Counted from the first letter of the stretch, positions 29,115 through 38,126 are shown. The stretch is 64,000 nt of DNA from Azoarcus sp. DN11 (GCF_003628555.1 NZ_CP021731.1:62001-126000); one strand, 5' to 3'. Notes: a model not told the origin generated them from the sequence alone. Numbers and translations: made by a program.

Positions 29115-30011
29115 ATGCGCAAGTCCCTCACCGCTATTGCCCTGTGTTGCGCCGTCGCCGGCCTCGCCGCGCCCGCGCACGCCCAGCTCACCGGCACGCT
29201 GCAGAAGATCAAGGATTCCGGCGCGATCACGGTCGGCCATCGCGAATCCTCGGTGCCCTTCTCCTACCTCGACGCCAACCAGAAGCCGATCGGTTATGCG
29301 ATGGACCTGTGCGCGAAGGTCGTCGACGCGATCAAGGCGGAGCTGAAGATGCCCAACCTGAAGGTCAATTACCAGGCCGTGACCTCGCAGAACCGCATCC
29401 CGCTGATGCAGAACGGCACGATCGACCTCGAATGCGGTTCGACCACCAACAGCATCGCGCGCCAGCAGCAGGTCGGCTTTTCCGTCGCCTACTTCGTCAC
29501 CAGCGTGCGCCTGGCGGTGCGCAAGGACTCCGGCATCAAGGACATCGGCGACCTCAACGGCAAACCCGTCGTCACGACCACCGGCACGACCTCCGACCAG
29601 CTCATCAAGATGAACGAGCGGGGCAGGTCGATCAATGCGAGGAACATCTACGGCAAGGACCACGCCGATTCCTTCCTGATGGTCGAGAGCGGCCGCGCCG
29701 CCGCCTTCGTGATGGACGACATCCTGCTCGCGGGCCTGATCGCCAGCTCCAAGAGCCCGGCCAGCTTCGAGATCGTCGGACCCTCGCTGCGCGACGAGCC
29801 CTACGCGGTGATGATGCGCAAGGACGACGCGCCGTTCAAGGCGCTGGTCGACAAGACCCTCATCGGCCTGATGAAGTCCGGCGAGGCCGAGAAGCTCTAC
29901 ACCAAGTGGTTCATGAGCCCGATTCCGCCGCGCAACGTGAACCTCAACTTCCCGATGAGCGCGGCAGTCAAGGCGGCGTTCCAGCATCCGACCGACAAGG
30001 GCGTCGAGTAA
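29115..30011 (+). CDS. gltI: Glutamate/aspartate-type ABC transporter, periplasmic binding protein
   Basis: A 298-residue binding protein with a cleavable signal (MRKSLTAIALCCAVAGLAAP, then AHA before the cut). The fold is that of cluster-3 amino-acid binding proteins: ITVGHRESSVPFSYLDANQK, IGYAMDLCAKVVDAI, NGTIDLECGSTTNSIARQQQ and VVTTTGTTSDQLIKMNE. The string ECGSTTN is the ligand pocket typical of GltI/DEBP, which binds glutamate and aspartate. It heads an SBP-permease-permease-ATPase operon. A strong hairpin after the gene probably sets its message level above that of the permeases. Confidence 0.9.
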   Translation: MRKSLTAIALCCAVAGLAAPAHAQLTGTLQKIKDSGAITVGHRESSVPFSYLDANQKPIGYAMDLCAKVVDAIKAELKMPNLKVNYQAVTSQNRIPLMQNGTIDLECGSTTNSIARQQQVGFSVAYFVTSVRLAVRKDSGIKDIGDLNGKPVVTTTGTTSDQLIKMNERGRSINARNIYGKDHADSFLMVESGRAAAFVMDDILLAGLIASSKSPASFEIVGPSLRDEPYAVMMRKDDAPFKALVDKTLIGLMKSGEAEKLYTKWFMSPIPPRNVNLNFPMSAAVKAAFQHPTDKGVE

Positions 30012-30020
30012 GGCGCCCCG

Positions 30021-30047
30021 CGCGGCGGCCTGAGCCGGGCCGCCGCG
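30021..30047 (+). other. Strong intercistronic hairpin between gltI and gltJ
   Basis: CGCGGCGGCC (30021-30030) and GGCCGCCGCG (30038-30047) form a perfect 10-bp GC stem with a 7-base loop, ten bases after the gltI stop. No U-tract follows. Hairpins here in other binding-protein operons protect the upstream message or cut read-through, giving more binding protein than permease. Confidence 0.6.
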
Positions 30048-30099
30048 ACCCGACATCCGACAGACCGGCCCGGCGCGCCGCCCAGGGAGGGGAGTTCGC

Positions 30100-30837
30100 A
30101 TGAACTACCATTGGGACTGGATGTTCTTCTTCCGGGAGACCGACGACGGTCTCAAGTATTACGACTGGATCATGTCCGGCCTCGGCTGGACCACCGCCGT
30201 GTCGCTCGCCTCGCTGGCGGTCGCGCTGCTCCTCGGCTCGGTCCTGGGCGTCATGCGCACGACGCCCCGGCGCTGGCTCGTCGGCCTCGGCGACGCCTAC
30301 GTCGATGCCTTCCGCAACGTCCCGCTGATCGTCCAGCTCTTCATGTGGTTCTTCGTCGTGCCCGAGCTGGTGCCGGAAAAGTTCGGCATCTGGCTGAAGC
30401 AGGACCTGCCCTACGTCGTCACCGCGGTCGTCGGCCTGGGCCTCTACACCGCTGCGCGCATCGCCGAACAGGTCAAGGCGGGCATCAACGCGCTGTCGCG
30501 CGGCCAGCGCAACGCCGGCCTCGCGCTCGGCTTCACCGAGTGGCAGACCTATCGCTACGTGCGCCTGCCGATGGCCTACCGCATCGTGCTGCCGGCGCTC
30601 ACGTCGGAGGCGATGAACATCTTCAAGAACTCCGCCGTCACCTACGCGGTGGGCATCCTCGAGCTCTATTTCCAGTACAAGCAGATCATCGAGAAGACCT
30701 CGCAGGTGCTGGAGATCACCATCGTCGTGACCCTGTGCTACTTCGTGCTGGCCTTCGTCATGAACCGGCTGCTTGCCTTCATCGAGGCGCGCACGCGCGT
30801 GCCGGGCCTGATCGTCGGCACCAAGGGCGACAAGTGA
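30100..30837 (+). CDS. gltJ: Glutamate/aspartate ABC transporter permease GltJ
   Basis: A 245-residue inner-membrane permease of the His/Glu/Gln family. The N-terminus YHWDWMFFFRETDDGLKYYD is characteristic of GltJ. Membrane segments are at about 25-48, 60-85, 95-118, 165-185 and 210-232. The cytoplasmic EAA loop that docks the ATPase is ALSRGQRNAGLALGFTEWQT. AGGGAGGGGAG lies just before the ATG. It pairs with GltK to form the translocation pore. The 88-base gap from gltI holds the hairpin at 30021-30047. Confidence 0.92.
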   Translation: MNYHWDWMFFFRETDDGLKYYDWIMSGLGWTTAVSLASLAVALLLGSVLGVMRTTPRRWLVGLGDAYVDAFRNVPLIVQLFMWFFVVPELVPEKFGIWLKQDLPYVVTAVVGLGLYTAARIAEQVKAGINALSRGQRNAGLALGFTEWQTYRYVRLPMAYRIVLPALTSEAMNIFKNSAVTYAVGILELYFQYKQIIEKTSQVLEITIVVTLCYFVLAFVMNRLLAFIEARTRVPGLIVGTKGDK

Positions 30838-30850
30838 GGAGGCCGGCACC

Positions 30851-31531
30851 ATGAGCGACTTCGACTTTTCCGTCATCGCCGCGAACTGGGCCTTCCTCGC
30901 CGAAGGCCTGCGCTACACGCTGCAGGTCACCGTCACCGCGATGCTGGGCGGCATCCTCATCGGCACGCTGCTCGCGCTGATGCGCCTGGGCTCGATCACG
31001 CCGCTGCGCTGGTTCGCCATCGGCTACGTGAACTTCTTCCGCAGCGTGCCGCTGGTCCAGGTGATCCTCGCCTTCTACCTCATCCTCCCGCTCGTGCTGC
31101 AGATGATCACCGGCCGGCTGGAGCCGATCGGCGCGGCGAACTCGGCCTACTTCACCTTCACCATCTTCGAGGCCGCCTACTACTCGGAAATCATGCGCTC
31201 GGGCATCCAGTCCGTGCCCCGCGGCCAGATCGGCGCCGGCTACGCGCTCGGTTTCACCTACGCCCAGACGATGCGCCACGTCGTGCTGCCGCAGGCCTTC
31301 CGCAACATGCTGCCGGTGCTGCTCACGCAGACCATCATCCTGTTCCAGGACATCTCGCTGGTGTATGCGATCGGCGCGACCGACTTCTTCGGCGCCGCCG
31401 ACAAGATCACCCAGCGCGACCTGCGCCCGGTCGAGATGTACACGACCGTCGCGGTCGTCTATTTCATCATCTGCTTCTTGCTGTCGCGCCTCGTGAAGAG
31501 GCTGCAGTCGCGCATCGCCATCATTCGATAG
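30851..31531 (+). CDS. gltK: Glutamate/aspartate ABC transporter permease GltK
   Basis: A 226-residue second permease. It has five predicted membrane helices, and its EAA loop reads SVPRGQIGAGYALGFTYAQT. The segment NFFRSVPLVQVILAFYLILP is typical of GltK. It starts 13 bases after gltJ behind GAGGAGG and is followed by the ATPase gene after 18 bases. Together with GltJ and GltL it forms the importer driven by ATP hydrolysis. Confidence 0.92.
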   Translation: MSDFDFSVIAANWAFLAEGLRYTLQVTVTAMLGGILIGTLLALMRLGSITPLRWFAIGYVNFFRSVPLVQVILAFYLILPLVLQMITGRLEPIGAANSAYFTFTIFEAAYYSEIMRSGIQSVPRGQIGAGYALGFTYAQTMRHVVLPQAFRNMLPVLLTQTIILFQDISLVYAIGATDFFGAADKITQRDLRPVEMYTTVAVVYFIICFLLSRLVKRLQSRIAIIR

Positions 31532-31549
31532 GAACCGGAGCCCGGAACG

Positions 31550-32278
31550 ATGATCGAGATCACGAACGTCTCCAAGTGGTACGGCACTTTCCAGGTGCTC
31601 ACCGATTGCACGACCAAGGTCGACAAGGGCGAGGTCGTCGTCGTGTGCGGGCCGTCGGGCTCGGGGAAATCGACGCTGATCAAGTGCGTGAATGCCCTCG
31701 AACCCTTCCAGCAGGGCAGCGTCGTCGTCGACGGTATCCGTGTCGAGGACCCGAAGACCAACCTGCCCAGGCTGCGCTCGCGCGTCGGCATGGTGTTCCA
31801 GCATTTCGAGCTCTTCCCGCACATGACGATCACCGACAACCTCGCGATCGCGCAGGTCAAGGTGCTCGGCCGCAGCCGGGACGAGGCCGTCGAGCGCGGC
31901 CTGAAGCTGCTCGACCGCGTCGGCCTCAAGGCGCACGCGGCGAAGTTCCCGGGCCAGCTGTCGGGCGGTCAGCAGCAGCGCGTCGCGATCGCGCGTGCGC
32001 TCGCGATGGACCCGATCTGCATGCTGTTCGACGAACCGACCTCCGCGCTCGACCCCGAGATGATCAACGAGGTCCTCGATGTCATGGTGCAGCTCGCCCA
32101 GGAAGGCATGACGATGATGTGCGTCACGCACGAGATGGGCTTCGCGCGCAAGGTCGCCAACCGCGTGATCTTCATGGACCGCGGCGCGATCGTCGAGGAC
32201 GCCGCGAAGGAAGCGTTCTTCGGCCAGCCGCGTTCCGAGCGCGCGCAGACCTTCCTCGCGAAGATCCTCAGTCACTGA
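31550..32278 (+). CDS. gltL: Amino-acid ABC transporter ATP-binding protein GltL
   Basis: A 242-residue ATPase. Motifs in order: Walker A GPSGSGKST, Q-loop GMVFQHFELFPHMT, ABC signature LSGGQQQRVAIARAL, Walker B CMLFDEPTSALDPE and the switch His in VTHEMGFA. The polar-amino-acid family is indicated by EPFQQGSVVVDG and the typical length. It powers uptake through GltJK. It is the last gene of the operon; a GC-rich hairpin at 32284-32305 follows, shared with the converging yjdM. Confidence 0.94.
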   Translation: MIEITNVSKWYGTFQVLTDCTTKVDKGEVVVVCGPSGSGKSTLIKCVNALEPFQQGSVVVDGIRVEDPKTNLPRLRSRVGMVFQHFELFPHMTITDNLAIAQVKVLGRSRDEAVERGLKLLDRVGLKAHAAKFPGQLSGGQQQRVAIARALAMDPICMLFDEPTSALDPEMINEVLDVMVQLAQEGMTMMCVTHEMGFARKVANRVIFMDRGAIVEDAAKEAFFGQPRSERAQTFLAKILSH

Positions 32279-32283
32279 GGCAT

Positions 32284-32305
32284 CGGGGGCGAGGCGCCGC
32301 CCCCG
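32284..32305. terminator. GC-rich hairpin between converging gltL and yjdM
   Basis: CGGGGGCG (32284-32291) and CGCCCCCG (32298-32305) form an 8-bp stem with a 6-base loop, six bases after the gltL stop and five bases past the yjdM stop. No T-run exists on either side, so it may work as a Rho-assisted or bidirectional end. Confidence 0.5.
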
Positions 32306-32309
32306 GTGT

Positions 32310-32651
32310 TCACACCTTCTTCAGGTAGCAGGCCTTCAGCATGAAGTTGCCGGCGTCCATCCGGCAGTCGACCTCGTGATCGCCGCCCACCAGGCGGATG
32401 CTCTTCACCTTGGTGCCGACCTTCAGCGTGATCGACGAACCCTTCACCTTCAGGTCCTTGATCAGCACCACCGCGTCGCCGTTCTGCAGCACGTTGCCGT
32501 TGGCATCCTTGACGACCGCCTCGCCCTCGTCGTCAGCGGGCGCGGCTTCGGCCATCGGCCACTCGTAACCGCAGTCGGCACACACGTAGTTCGCGCCATC
32601 GGGGTAGGTATTCTCGAGGGTGCATTGGGGGCAGGACGGGATGTTCGACAT
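32310..32651 (-). CDS. yjdM: YjdM/PhnA family zinc-ribbon protein
   Basis: A 113-residue protein. The N-terminal zinc ribbon has two Cys pairs, CPQC and CADCGYEW. The C-terminal SH3-like PhnA domain carries VVKDANGNVLQNGDAVVLIK and DLKVKGSSITLKVGTKVKSI. The family was once called PhnA (alkylphosphonate uptake) from its position in E. coli, but has no proven role there; YjdM is the safer name. It is cytoplasmic. It converges on gltL, and no operon partner is apparent. Confidence 0.9.
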   Translation of the reverse strand: MSNIPSCPQCTLENTYPDGANYVCADCGYEWPMAEAAPADDEGEAVVKDANGNVLQNGDAVVLIKDLKVKGSSITLKVGTKVKSIRLVGGDHEVDCRMDAGNFMLKACYLKKV

Positions 32652-32792
32652 GGCGTACTCGCTGATTGCGGCTGCGAAAAGCCCCGGAGTATCCCTAACG
32701 GCGGGGTGGTTGGCAATCTCCGTCGGCGCGCCGCTTTACTCCCGTGCGTGCTTGCAGTCGAATGAACGGCCCGCAGGGCCCAAGGAGTGACG

Positions 32793-33011
32793 ATGAACAT
32801 CGAACGCAAACCCATCCGCCGCGGCGGCATCCGCTCCGCCGGCTACGACCGCGGCGCGCGCATTCTCGAAATCGAGTTCGATAATGGCAGCGTCGTGCAG
32901 CACAGCGGTGTCGGCGACGAGATCGCGCGGCGCTTCCTCGCCAGCAGCTCCCCGGCGAGCTACTACCGCGACAACATCGAGGAAGAGTTCACCGCCCGGC
33001 GCGTACGCTGA
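32793..33011 (+). CDS. KTSC-domain small protein
   Basis: A 72-residue protein with the KTSC-type layout: IRSAGYDRGARILEIEFDNG followed by SVVQHSGVGDEIARRFLASS and SPASYYRDNI. The domain is short and widespread in bacteria and phages; some copies are fused to lysyl-tRNA synthetase. The function is unknown. AAGGAG at 32782-32787 is five bases from the ATG at 32793, which decides the start over a GTG at 32787. It is a single-gene unit between yjdM and a converging EthD gene. Confidence 0.78.
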   Translation: MNIERKPIRRGGIRSAGYDRGARILEIEFDNGSVVQHSGVGDEIARRFLASSSPASYYRDNIEEEFTARRVR

Positions 33012-33075
33012 GAGGCCGCCGCAATGCGCTGGCACCCACGGCAACATGGCCAGCGTATTGCGGGAAGGATGCGGG

Positions 33076-33447
33076 TCAGGCAGCGTCTCTGCCCGGCTCG
33101 TGCAGATGGAAGGGGCCGGTTTCGCTGCGGCGGGCATTGATCAGCACTTCGCTGATCTGGATGACGGGCTGGATGTCCGTGTAGTTGGGAATGTCGGCCA
33201 TGATCGCTTCGGCATGCGGCGCGAAGGCGTTCTGGAATGCCTCCACCGAATCGAAGAACAGGTGCGCCATCGCCACGTTCTGCGGCGCCGACCCCGCGGC
33301 TTCGCCCGACAGGCCGCGATCCACGGCGATCCCCCGGCAGGCTTCCCCGAGTCTGTCCTTCACCATCGGCATGTGCCGCTTGCAGTAATAATCGAGGTCG
33401 AACCGGAAACCGTCGGAGTAAGGGTACAAAACGCTGACTTTGATCAT
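33076..33447 (-). CDS. EthD-family protein
   Basis: A 123-residue ferredoxin-like alpha/beta-barrel protein. MIKVSVLYPYSDGFRFDLDY leads to YYCKRHMPMVKDRL, the EthD signature, and VAMAHLFFDSVEAFQNAFAP. EthD proteins are small dimeric proteins linked to degradation pathways (first seen with ethyl tert-butyl ether oxidation), often of unknown reaction. It has no signal peptide. The ATG at 33447 was chosen; the frame is open upstream without conserved sequence. It converges on the KTSC gene. Confidence 0.85.
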   Translation of the reverse strand: MIKVSVLYPYSDGFRFDLDYYCKRHMPMVKDRLGEACRGIAVDRGLSGEAAGSAPQNVAMAHLFFDSVEAFQNAFAPHAEAIMADIPNYTDIQPVIQISEVLINARRSETGPFHLHEPGRDAA

Positions 33448-33711
33448 GATCCACGCTCCTCGTGTGCTGGCGTGCGCGGGGGGCCGCGACGCTCGACGCA
33501 TCTCATGTCCTTCGATCAGGAATAGCATAGCCAAAGCGACTCCGCCTGTCGCACGGTTCGCCGCAGCGATCCCGGCCATCGCTGAAATTGTGCCTCAAGT
33601 AACTGTTTGACAATGGATTTTCCGTGAAACACCGCGGCGCAACCCTAGGCTTTCGCACTGCAACAGCGTAAAATCCCCGGCCTTCCCGCTTCACCTGCGC
33701 CGGGGTGCGCC
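33448..33711. promoter_or_regulatory. mnmG upstream region with a parS-like half site
   Basis: This 264-base gap has no gene. At 33616-33631 the sequence matches 12 of 16 bases of the parS consensus, with a perfect right half CGTGAAACA and a poor left half. A perfect -35 TTGACA sits at 33607-33612 but has no good -10 at 16-18 bases. TAAAAT at 33669-33674 is a fair -10 for mnmG without a clear -35. parA and parB lie 2.6 kb downstream, so a parS site nearby is plausible but this one is degenerate. Confidence 0.35.
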
Positions 33712-35637
33712 ATGCTCTATCCCTCCCGTTTCGATGTCATCGTTGTCGGTGGCGGCCATGCCGGCACCGAGGCCGCGCTCGCGTCCGCGCGCATGGGCGC
33801 GAAGACGCTGCTCCTCACGCACAACATCGAGACCCTCGGCCAGATGAGCTGCAACCCGTCGATCGGCGGCATCGGCAAGGGCCACCTGGTCAAGGAAGTC
33901 GACGCGCTGGGCGGCGCGATGGCCGCCGCCACCGACGAAGGCGGCATCCAGTTCCGCATCCTCAATGCGTCGAAAGGCCCGGCGGTGCGCGCGACCCGCG
34001 CCCAGGCCGACCGCGTGCTGTACAAGGCCGCGATCCGCCACCGCCTCGAAAACCAGCCCAACCTGTGGCTCTTCCAGCAGGCCGTCGACGACATCACCGT
34101 CGCGAGCGACCGCGTCACCGGCGTCGTCACGCAGATCGGCCTCGCCTTCGAGGCGCCCGCCGTCGTCCTCACCGCCGGCACCTTCCTCAACGGCCTGGTG
34201 CATGTCGGCCTCGAACACTACTCCGCGGGCCGCGCCGGCGACCCCCCGGCGATCTCGCTCGGCCAGCGCCTGAAGGAACTCAAGCTCCCGCAAGGCCGCC
34301 TCAAGACCGGCACCCCGCCGCGTCTCGACGCGCGCACGATCGACTTCTCGGTGATGCAGGAACAGCCCGGCGACGACCCCGTGCCGGTGTTCAGCTTCCT
34401 CGGCTCCGCCGCACAGCATCCCGCGCAACTCCCGTGCTGGATCACACACACCAACGAGCGCACCCACGACATCATCCGCGCCAACCTCGACCGCTCGCCG
34501 ATGTACTCGGGCGTCATCGAAGGGGTGGGCCCGCGCTACTGTCCGTCGATCGAGGACAAGATCCACCGCTTCGCCGACAAGGACAGCCACAACATCTTCC
34601 TCGAGCCCGAAGGGCTCACGACGCACGAGATCTACCCTAACGGCATCTCCACGTCGCTCCCCTTCGACGTCCAGCTCGCGGTCGTGCGCTCGATCCGCGG
34701 CCTCGAGAACGCCCACATCCTGCGCCCCGGCTACGCGATCGAATACGACTACTTCGACCCGCGTAACCTCAAGAGCAGCCTCGAAACCAAGACTTTCCAC
34801 GGCCTCTTCTTCGCCGGCCAGATCAACGGTACCACCGGCTACGAGGAAGCCGCCGCGCAAGGGCTCTTGGCCGGTGCCAACGCCGCGCTGCAGGCGCAGG
34901 GCCGCGAAGCCTGGTGCCCGCGCCGCGACGAGGCCTACCTCGGCGTGCTCATCGACGACCTCATCACGCGCGGCGTCGCCGAGCCCTACCGCATGTTCAC
35001 GTCGCGCGCCGAATACCGCTTGTCCCTGCGTGAAGACAACGCCGACCTGCGCCTCACCGAAAAGGGGCGCGAACTGGGCCTCGTCGATGACATCCGCTGG
35101 GAAGCCTTCTGCCGCAAACGTGACGCGATCGAGCGCGAAACCGCGCGCCTGAAAGCCACCTGGGCCGTTCCCGAACGCGTGCCGGCGACGGACGCCGAGC
35201 GTGTCGTCGGCAAGGCGCTGGAGCGCGAATACCGCTTCTTCGAGCTGCTGCGCCGCCCCAACACCCGCTACCCGGACCTGATGACGCTGCCCGGCGCGCC
35301 CGAAACGCCCGAGACCGACCCGCAAGTCATCGAGCAGCTCGAGATCGCCGCCAAGTACCAGGGCTACATCGACCGCCAGCAGGACGAAGTCGCCAAGCAG
35401 CTGCAGGCCGAATCCACGCGCCTGCCCGCCGATCTCGACTATGCCGACGTGCGCGGGCTCTCCAAGGAAGTGCAGCAGAAGCTCAACCTGCACAAGCCCG
35501 AGACCATCGGCCAGGCCGGCCGCATCCAGGGCGTCACGCCGGCCGCGATCTCGCTGCTCCTCGTGTGGCTCAAGCGCCGCGAACTCGCCGCGCGCGTGCG
35601 CAACGGCGCGTCCGACACGCAGGCTCGTTCGGCATGA
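33712..35637 (+). CDS. mnmG: tRNA uridine 5-carboxymethylaminomethyl modification enzyme MnmG
   Basis: A 641-residue FAD enzyme that, with MnmE, adds the carboxymethylaminomethyl group to wobble U34 of certain tRNAs. The FAD-binding Rossmann motif is [20 protein letters not shown]. GidA signatures include [34 protein letters not shown] and [19 protein letters not shown]. The C-terminal helical domain ends around [14 protein letters not shown]. It starts the mnmG-rsmG-parA-parB unit, and its stop overlaps the rsmG ATG. Length is normal. Confidence 0.97.
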   Translation: MLYPSRFDVIVVGGGHAGTEAALASARMGAKTLLLTHNIETLGQMSCNPSIGGIGKGHLVKEVDALGGAMAAATDEGGIQFRILNASKGPAVRATRAQADRVLYKAAIRHRLENQPNLWLFQQAVDDITVASDRVTGVVTQIGLAFEAPAVVLTAGTFLNGLVHVGLEHYSAGRAGDPPAISLGQRLKELKLPQGRLKTGTPPRLDARTIDFSVMQEQPGDDPVPVFSFLGSAAQHPAQLPCWITHTNERTHDIIRANLDRSPMYSGVIEGVGPRYCPSIEDKIHRFADKDSHNIFLEPEGLTTHEIYPNGISTSLPFDVQLAVVRSIRGLENAHILRPGYAIEYDYFDPRNLKSSLETKTFHGLFFAGQINGTTGYEEAAAQGLLAGANAALQAQGREAWCPRRDEAYLGVLIDDLITRGVAEPYRMFTSRAEYRLSLREDNADLRLTEKGRELGLVDDIRWEAFCRKRDAIERETARLKATWAVPERVPATDAERVVGKALEREYRFFELLRRPNTRYPDLMTLPGAPETPETDPQVIEQLEIAAKYQGYIDRQQDEVAKQLQAESTRLPADLDYADVRGLSKEVQQKLNLHKPETIGQAGRIQGVTPAAISLLLVWLKRRELAARVRNGASDTQARSA

Positions 35638-36269
35638 GCGCGATGACGCTCGAGCGCGGCCTCGACGAGCTGGGCCTGGATCTGCCCGCCGACGTGCAGG
35701 CGAAGCTCCTCGCCTTCGCCGCGCTGCTCGCGAAGTGGAACAAGGTCTACAACCTGACCTCGATCCGCGACGCCGGCCAGATGCTCACGCACCACCTGCT
35801 CGATTCGCTCGCCGTGCTGCCGCATCTCGCGGGCATAGCACGCCTCGCCGACGTCGGCTCGGGCGGCGGGCTGCCCTGCATCCCGCTCGCGATCGCTACG
35901 CAGGGGCGCGAACCGGCGCTCGCGATCAGTTCGATCGAGACCGTCAACAAGAAGGCGAGCTTCCAGCAGCAGGCGAAAATCGAGTTGGGACTCGCGAATC
36001 TCACCGTGCTCAACGAGCGCGTCGAAAACGTCCGGCCCGACCAGCCGTTCGACGCCGTCATCTCGCGCGCCTTCTCCGAACTCGCCGATTTCGTCGGCCT
36101 CACGCAGCATCTGCTGCGCCCCGGCGGTCGCTTCCTTGCCATGAAGGGCGTGTATCCTGATGACGAAATCGCACGCCTGCCGGCCAACTTCCGCGTCGTC
36201 GAGGCCGTGCCGCTGACGGTGCCCGGATTGGGCGCCGAACGACACCTCATCATCGTGGAAAAGAGCTGA
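35634..36269 (+). CDS. rsmG: 16S rRNA (guanine527-N7)-methyltransferase RsmG
   Basis: A 211-residue SAM-dependent methyltransferase that makes m7G527 in 16S rRNA; loss of it in other bacteria gives low-level streptomycin resistance. [12 protein letters not shown] and [12 protein letters not shown] are the N-terminal signatures. [18 protein letters not shown] is the SAM-binding motif, followed by [12 protein letters not shown]. It starts by ATGA overlap with mnmG and ends directly against the parA ATG, so the whole unit is coupled. Confidence 0.96.
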   Translation: MSAMTLERGLDELGLDLPADVQAKLLAFAALLAKWNKVYNLTSIRDAGQMLTHHLLDSLAVLPHLAGIARLADVGSGGGLPCIPLAIATQGREPALAISSIETVNKKASFQQQAKIELGLANLTVLNERVENVRPDQPFDAVISRAFSELADFVGLTQHLLRPGGRFLAMKGVYPDDEIARLPANFRVVEAVPLTVPGLGAERHLIIVEKS

Positions 36270-37040
36270 ATGGCCCGAATCTTCTGCGTCGCCAACCAGA
36301 AAGGTGGAGTCGGCAAGACCACCACCTGCGTGAATCTCGCCGCCGCGCTGCAGCTTGCCGGCCAGCGCACCCTGCTCGTCGACCTCGACCCGCAGGGCAA
36401 TGCGACGATGGGTAGCGGCATCGACAAGCGCGAGCTGCAGCACTCCGTGTATCACGTGCTCGTCGGCCTCGCCACGCTCGACGAGGCGCGCGCGACCTCG
36501 CCTTCCGGCGGCTACGACGTGCTCCCGGCGAACCGCGACCTCGCCGGCGCCGAAGTCGAACTCGTCGATCTCGAACGGCGCGAAAACCGCCTGCGCGATG
36601 CCTTCCGGCAGTTCGACGCCGACTACGACTTCGTCCTCGTCGACTGTCCGCCCTCGCTGTCGATGCTCACCCTGAACGGCCTGTGCGCCGCCCATGGCGT
36701 CATCATCCCGATGCAGTGCGAGTACTACGCGCTCGAAGGCCTGTCCGACCTGGTGAACACCATCAAGAAGGTGCATGCCAACCTCAACCGCGACCTCAAG
36801 ATCATCGGCCTCCTGCGCGTCATGTTCGACCCGCGCATGACGCTGCAGCAGCAAGTCTCCGCCCAGCTCGAGAGCCACTTCGGCGACAAGGTGTTCGACG
36901 CCATCGTGCCGCGCAACGTGCGGCTGGCCGAAGCGCCCAGCCACGGCATGCCCGGCGTCGTCTTCGACCGCGCCGCCAAGGGTGCGCAAGCCTACATGGC
37001 CTTCGCGAAGGAAATGATCGAACGCGTGAAGACGCTGTAA
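36270..37040 (+). CDS. parA: Chromosome partitioning ATPase ParA (Soj)
   Basis: A 256-residue deviant Walker ATPase. FCVANQKGGVGKTTTCVNLA contains the KGGVGKTT loop with the signature Lys. LLVDLDPQGNATMGSGI and FVLVDCPPSLSMLTLNGL follow. It has no N-terminal HTH, so it is the short chromosomal type. ParA forms a nucleoid-bound gradient that moves ParB-parS origin regions apart. It begins immediately after rsmG and is followed by parB after 26 bases, the standard bacterial order. Confidence 0.96.
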   Translation: MARIFCVANQKGGVGKTTTCVNLAAALQLAGQRTLLVDLDPQGNATMGSGIDKRELQHSVYHVLVGLATLDEARATSPSGGYDVLPANRDLAGAEVELVDLERRENRLRDAFRQFDADYDFVLVDCPPSLSMLTLNGLCAAHGVIIPMQCEYYALEGLSDLVNTIKKVHANLNRDLKIIGLLRVMFDPRMTLQQQVSAQLESHFGDKVFDAIVPRNVRLAEAPSHGMPGVVFDRAAKGAQAYMAFAKEMIERVKTL

Positions 37041-37066
37041 CCCGACCCGAATTTCAGGCAAAGCCC

Positions 37067-37927
37067 ATGTCCCGACCCAAACTCAAAGGCCTCGGCCGCG
37101 GCCTCGACGCCCTGCTCGCGGCGAACCACGACGACGAAGCCGCCGGCGAACTGCAGACCCTCGCCGTCTCCACGCTGCGCCCCGGCAAGTACCAGCCGCG
37201 CACGCGCATGGACCCCGGCTCGCTCGAGGAACTCGCCGCCTCGATCAAGGCTCAGGGCATCATGCAGCCCATTCTCGTCCGTCCCGTCGACGGTAGCGGC
37301 TACGAGATCATCGCCGGCGAACGCCGCTGGCGCGCCGCGCAGATCGCCGAACTCGCCGAGGTCCCCTGTCTCGTGCGCGAGATCCCCGACGAAGCCGCGC
37401 TCGCGATGTCGCTGATCGAGAACATCCAGCGCGAAGACCTCAATCCGCTCGAGGAAGCGAGCGGCATCCAGCGCCTCATCGACGAATTCGGCATGACCCA
37501 CCAGCAGGCCGCCGACGCCGTCGGCCGCTCGCGCCCGGCCGCCTCCAACCTCCTGCGCCTCCTCAACCTCGCGCGCCCGGTGCAGGAACTGCTGATGGCC
37601 GGCGACATCGACATGGGCCATGCGCGCGCCATCCTCCCGCTCGACGGCGCCAACCAGATCCAGCTCGCCAACCAGGTCGCCGCGCGTGGCCTGTCGGTGC
37701 GCGACACCGAGCGCCTCGTCCAGCAGACCGTCAACCCGCGCCCGAAGAAGGCCGCCCAAGCCCCCGACCGCGACCTCCAGCGCCTCGAGGAAGAAATTTC
37801 CGACGTCATGGGCGCGACGGTCCGCATCAAGGCCAACCGCAAGGGCGCGGGGGAAATCACGCTGCAGTTCGGCAGCCTCGACCAGCTCGACGGCCTCCTC
37901 GCGCGCCTGCGCGGCCCCTGCGACTGA
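37067..37927 (+). CDS. parB: Chromosome partitioning protein ParB (Spo0J)
   Basis: A 286-residue CTP-dependent clamp that binds parS. MSRPKLKGLGRGLDALL is the N-terminal ParA-contact region. YQPRTRMDPGSLEELAASIK and GYEIIAGERRWRAAQIAEL (GERRWRA, CTP binding) form the N-terminal domain. The helix-turn-helix includes GMTHQQAADAVGRSRPAASN, and a dimerisation domain ends the protein (QFGSLDQLDGLLARLR). It is the last gene before the gap that carries the atp promoter. Confidence 0.96.
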   Translation: MSRPKLKGLGRGLDALLAANHDDEAAGELQTLAVSTLRPGKYQPRTRMDPGSLEELAASIKAQGIMQPILVRPVDGSGYEIIAGERRWRAAQIAELAEVPCLVREIPDEAALAMSLIENIQREDLNPLEEASGIQRLIDEFGMTHQQAADAVGRSRPAASNLLRLLNLARPVQELLMAGDIDMGHARAILPLDGANQIQLANQVAARGLSVRDTERLVQQTVNPRPKKAAQAPDRDLQRLEEEISDVMGATVRIKANRKGAGEITLQFGSLDQLDGLLARLRGPCD

Positions 37928-37965
37928 CCCCGCCGAAACGCCCGCGGCGCGGCCGGCGGAGCGAA

Positions 37966-38004
37966 ATGCACTACGCAGTTCTGCGTATCTTGTATAAGAT
38001 GCAT
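37966..38004. promoter_or_regulatory. Nested palindromes between parB and atpI
   Basis: TACGCAG (37972-37978), TT, CTGCGTA (37981-37987) is a perfect 16-base palindrome. ATCTT (37987-37991) and AAGAT (37996-38000) form a second one, and ATGCA (37966-37970) with TGCAT (38000-38004) enclose both. The cluster lies 39 bases upstream of the atp -35. It looks like one or two operators; the binding protein is unknown. Confidence 0.5.
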
Positions 38005-38042
38005 GACTTGGCGCGGACGCCATGTTGCACCGCCATACATAT

Positions 38043-38071
38043 TTGACTTTGTTACGGTTAACCCCTAGTAT
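38043..38071 (+). promoter_or_regulatory. Sigma-70 promoter of the atp operon
   Basis: TTGACT (38043-38048), a spacer of exactly 17 bases, and TAGTAT (38066-38071). Five of six -35 bases and four of six -10 bases match consensus, in an AT-rich gap. It lies 55 bases before the atpI ATG. Confidence 0.65.
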
Positions 38072-38126
38072 TCGCGGAATTTTTGAGGCGATCGGCGCCT
38101 GACAGGCGCGGCGCGGCGGCAGATCC

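Noticed and set aside
33607..33612. Perfect TTGACA as a promoter for mnmG
   Set aside because: No acceptable -10 at 16-18 bases downstream.
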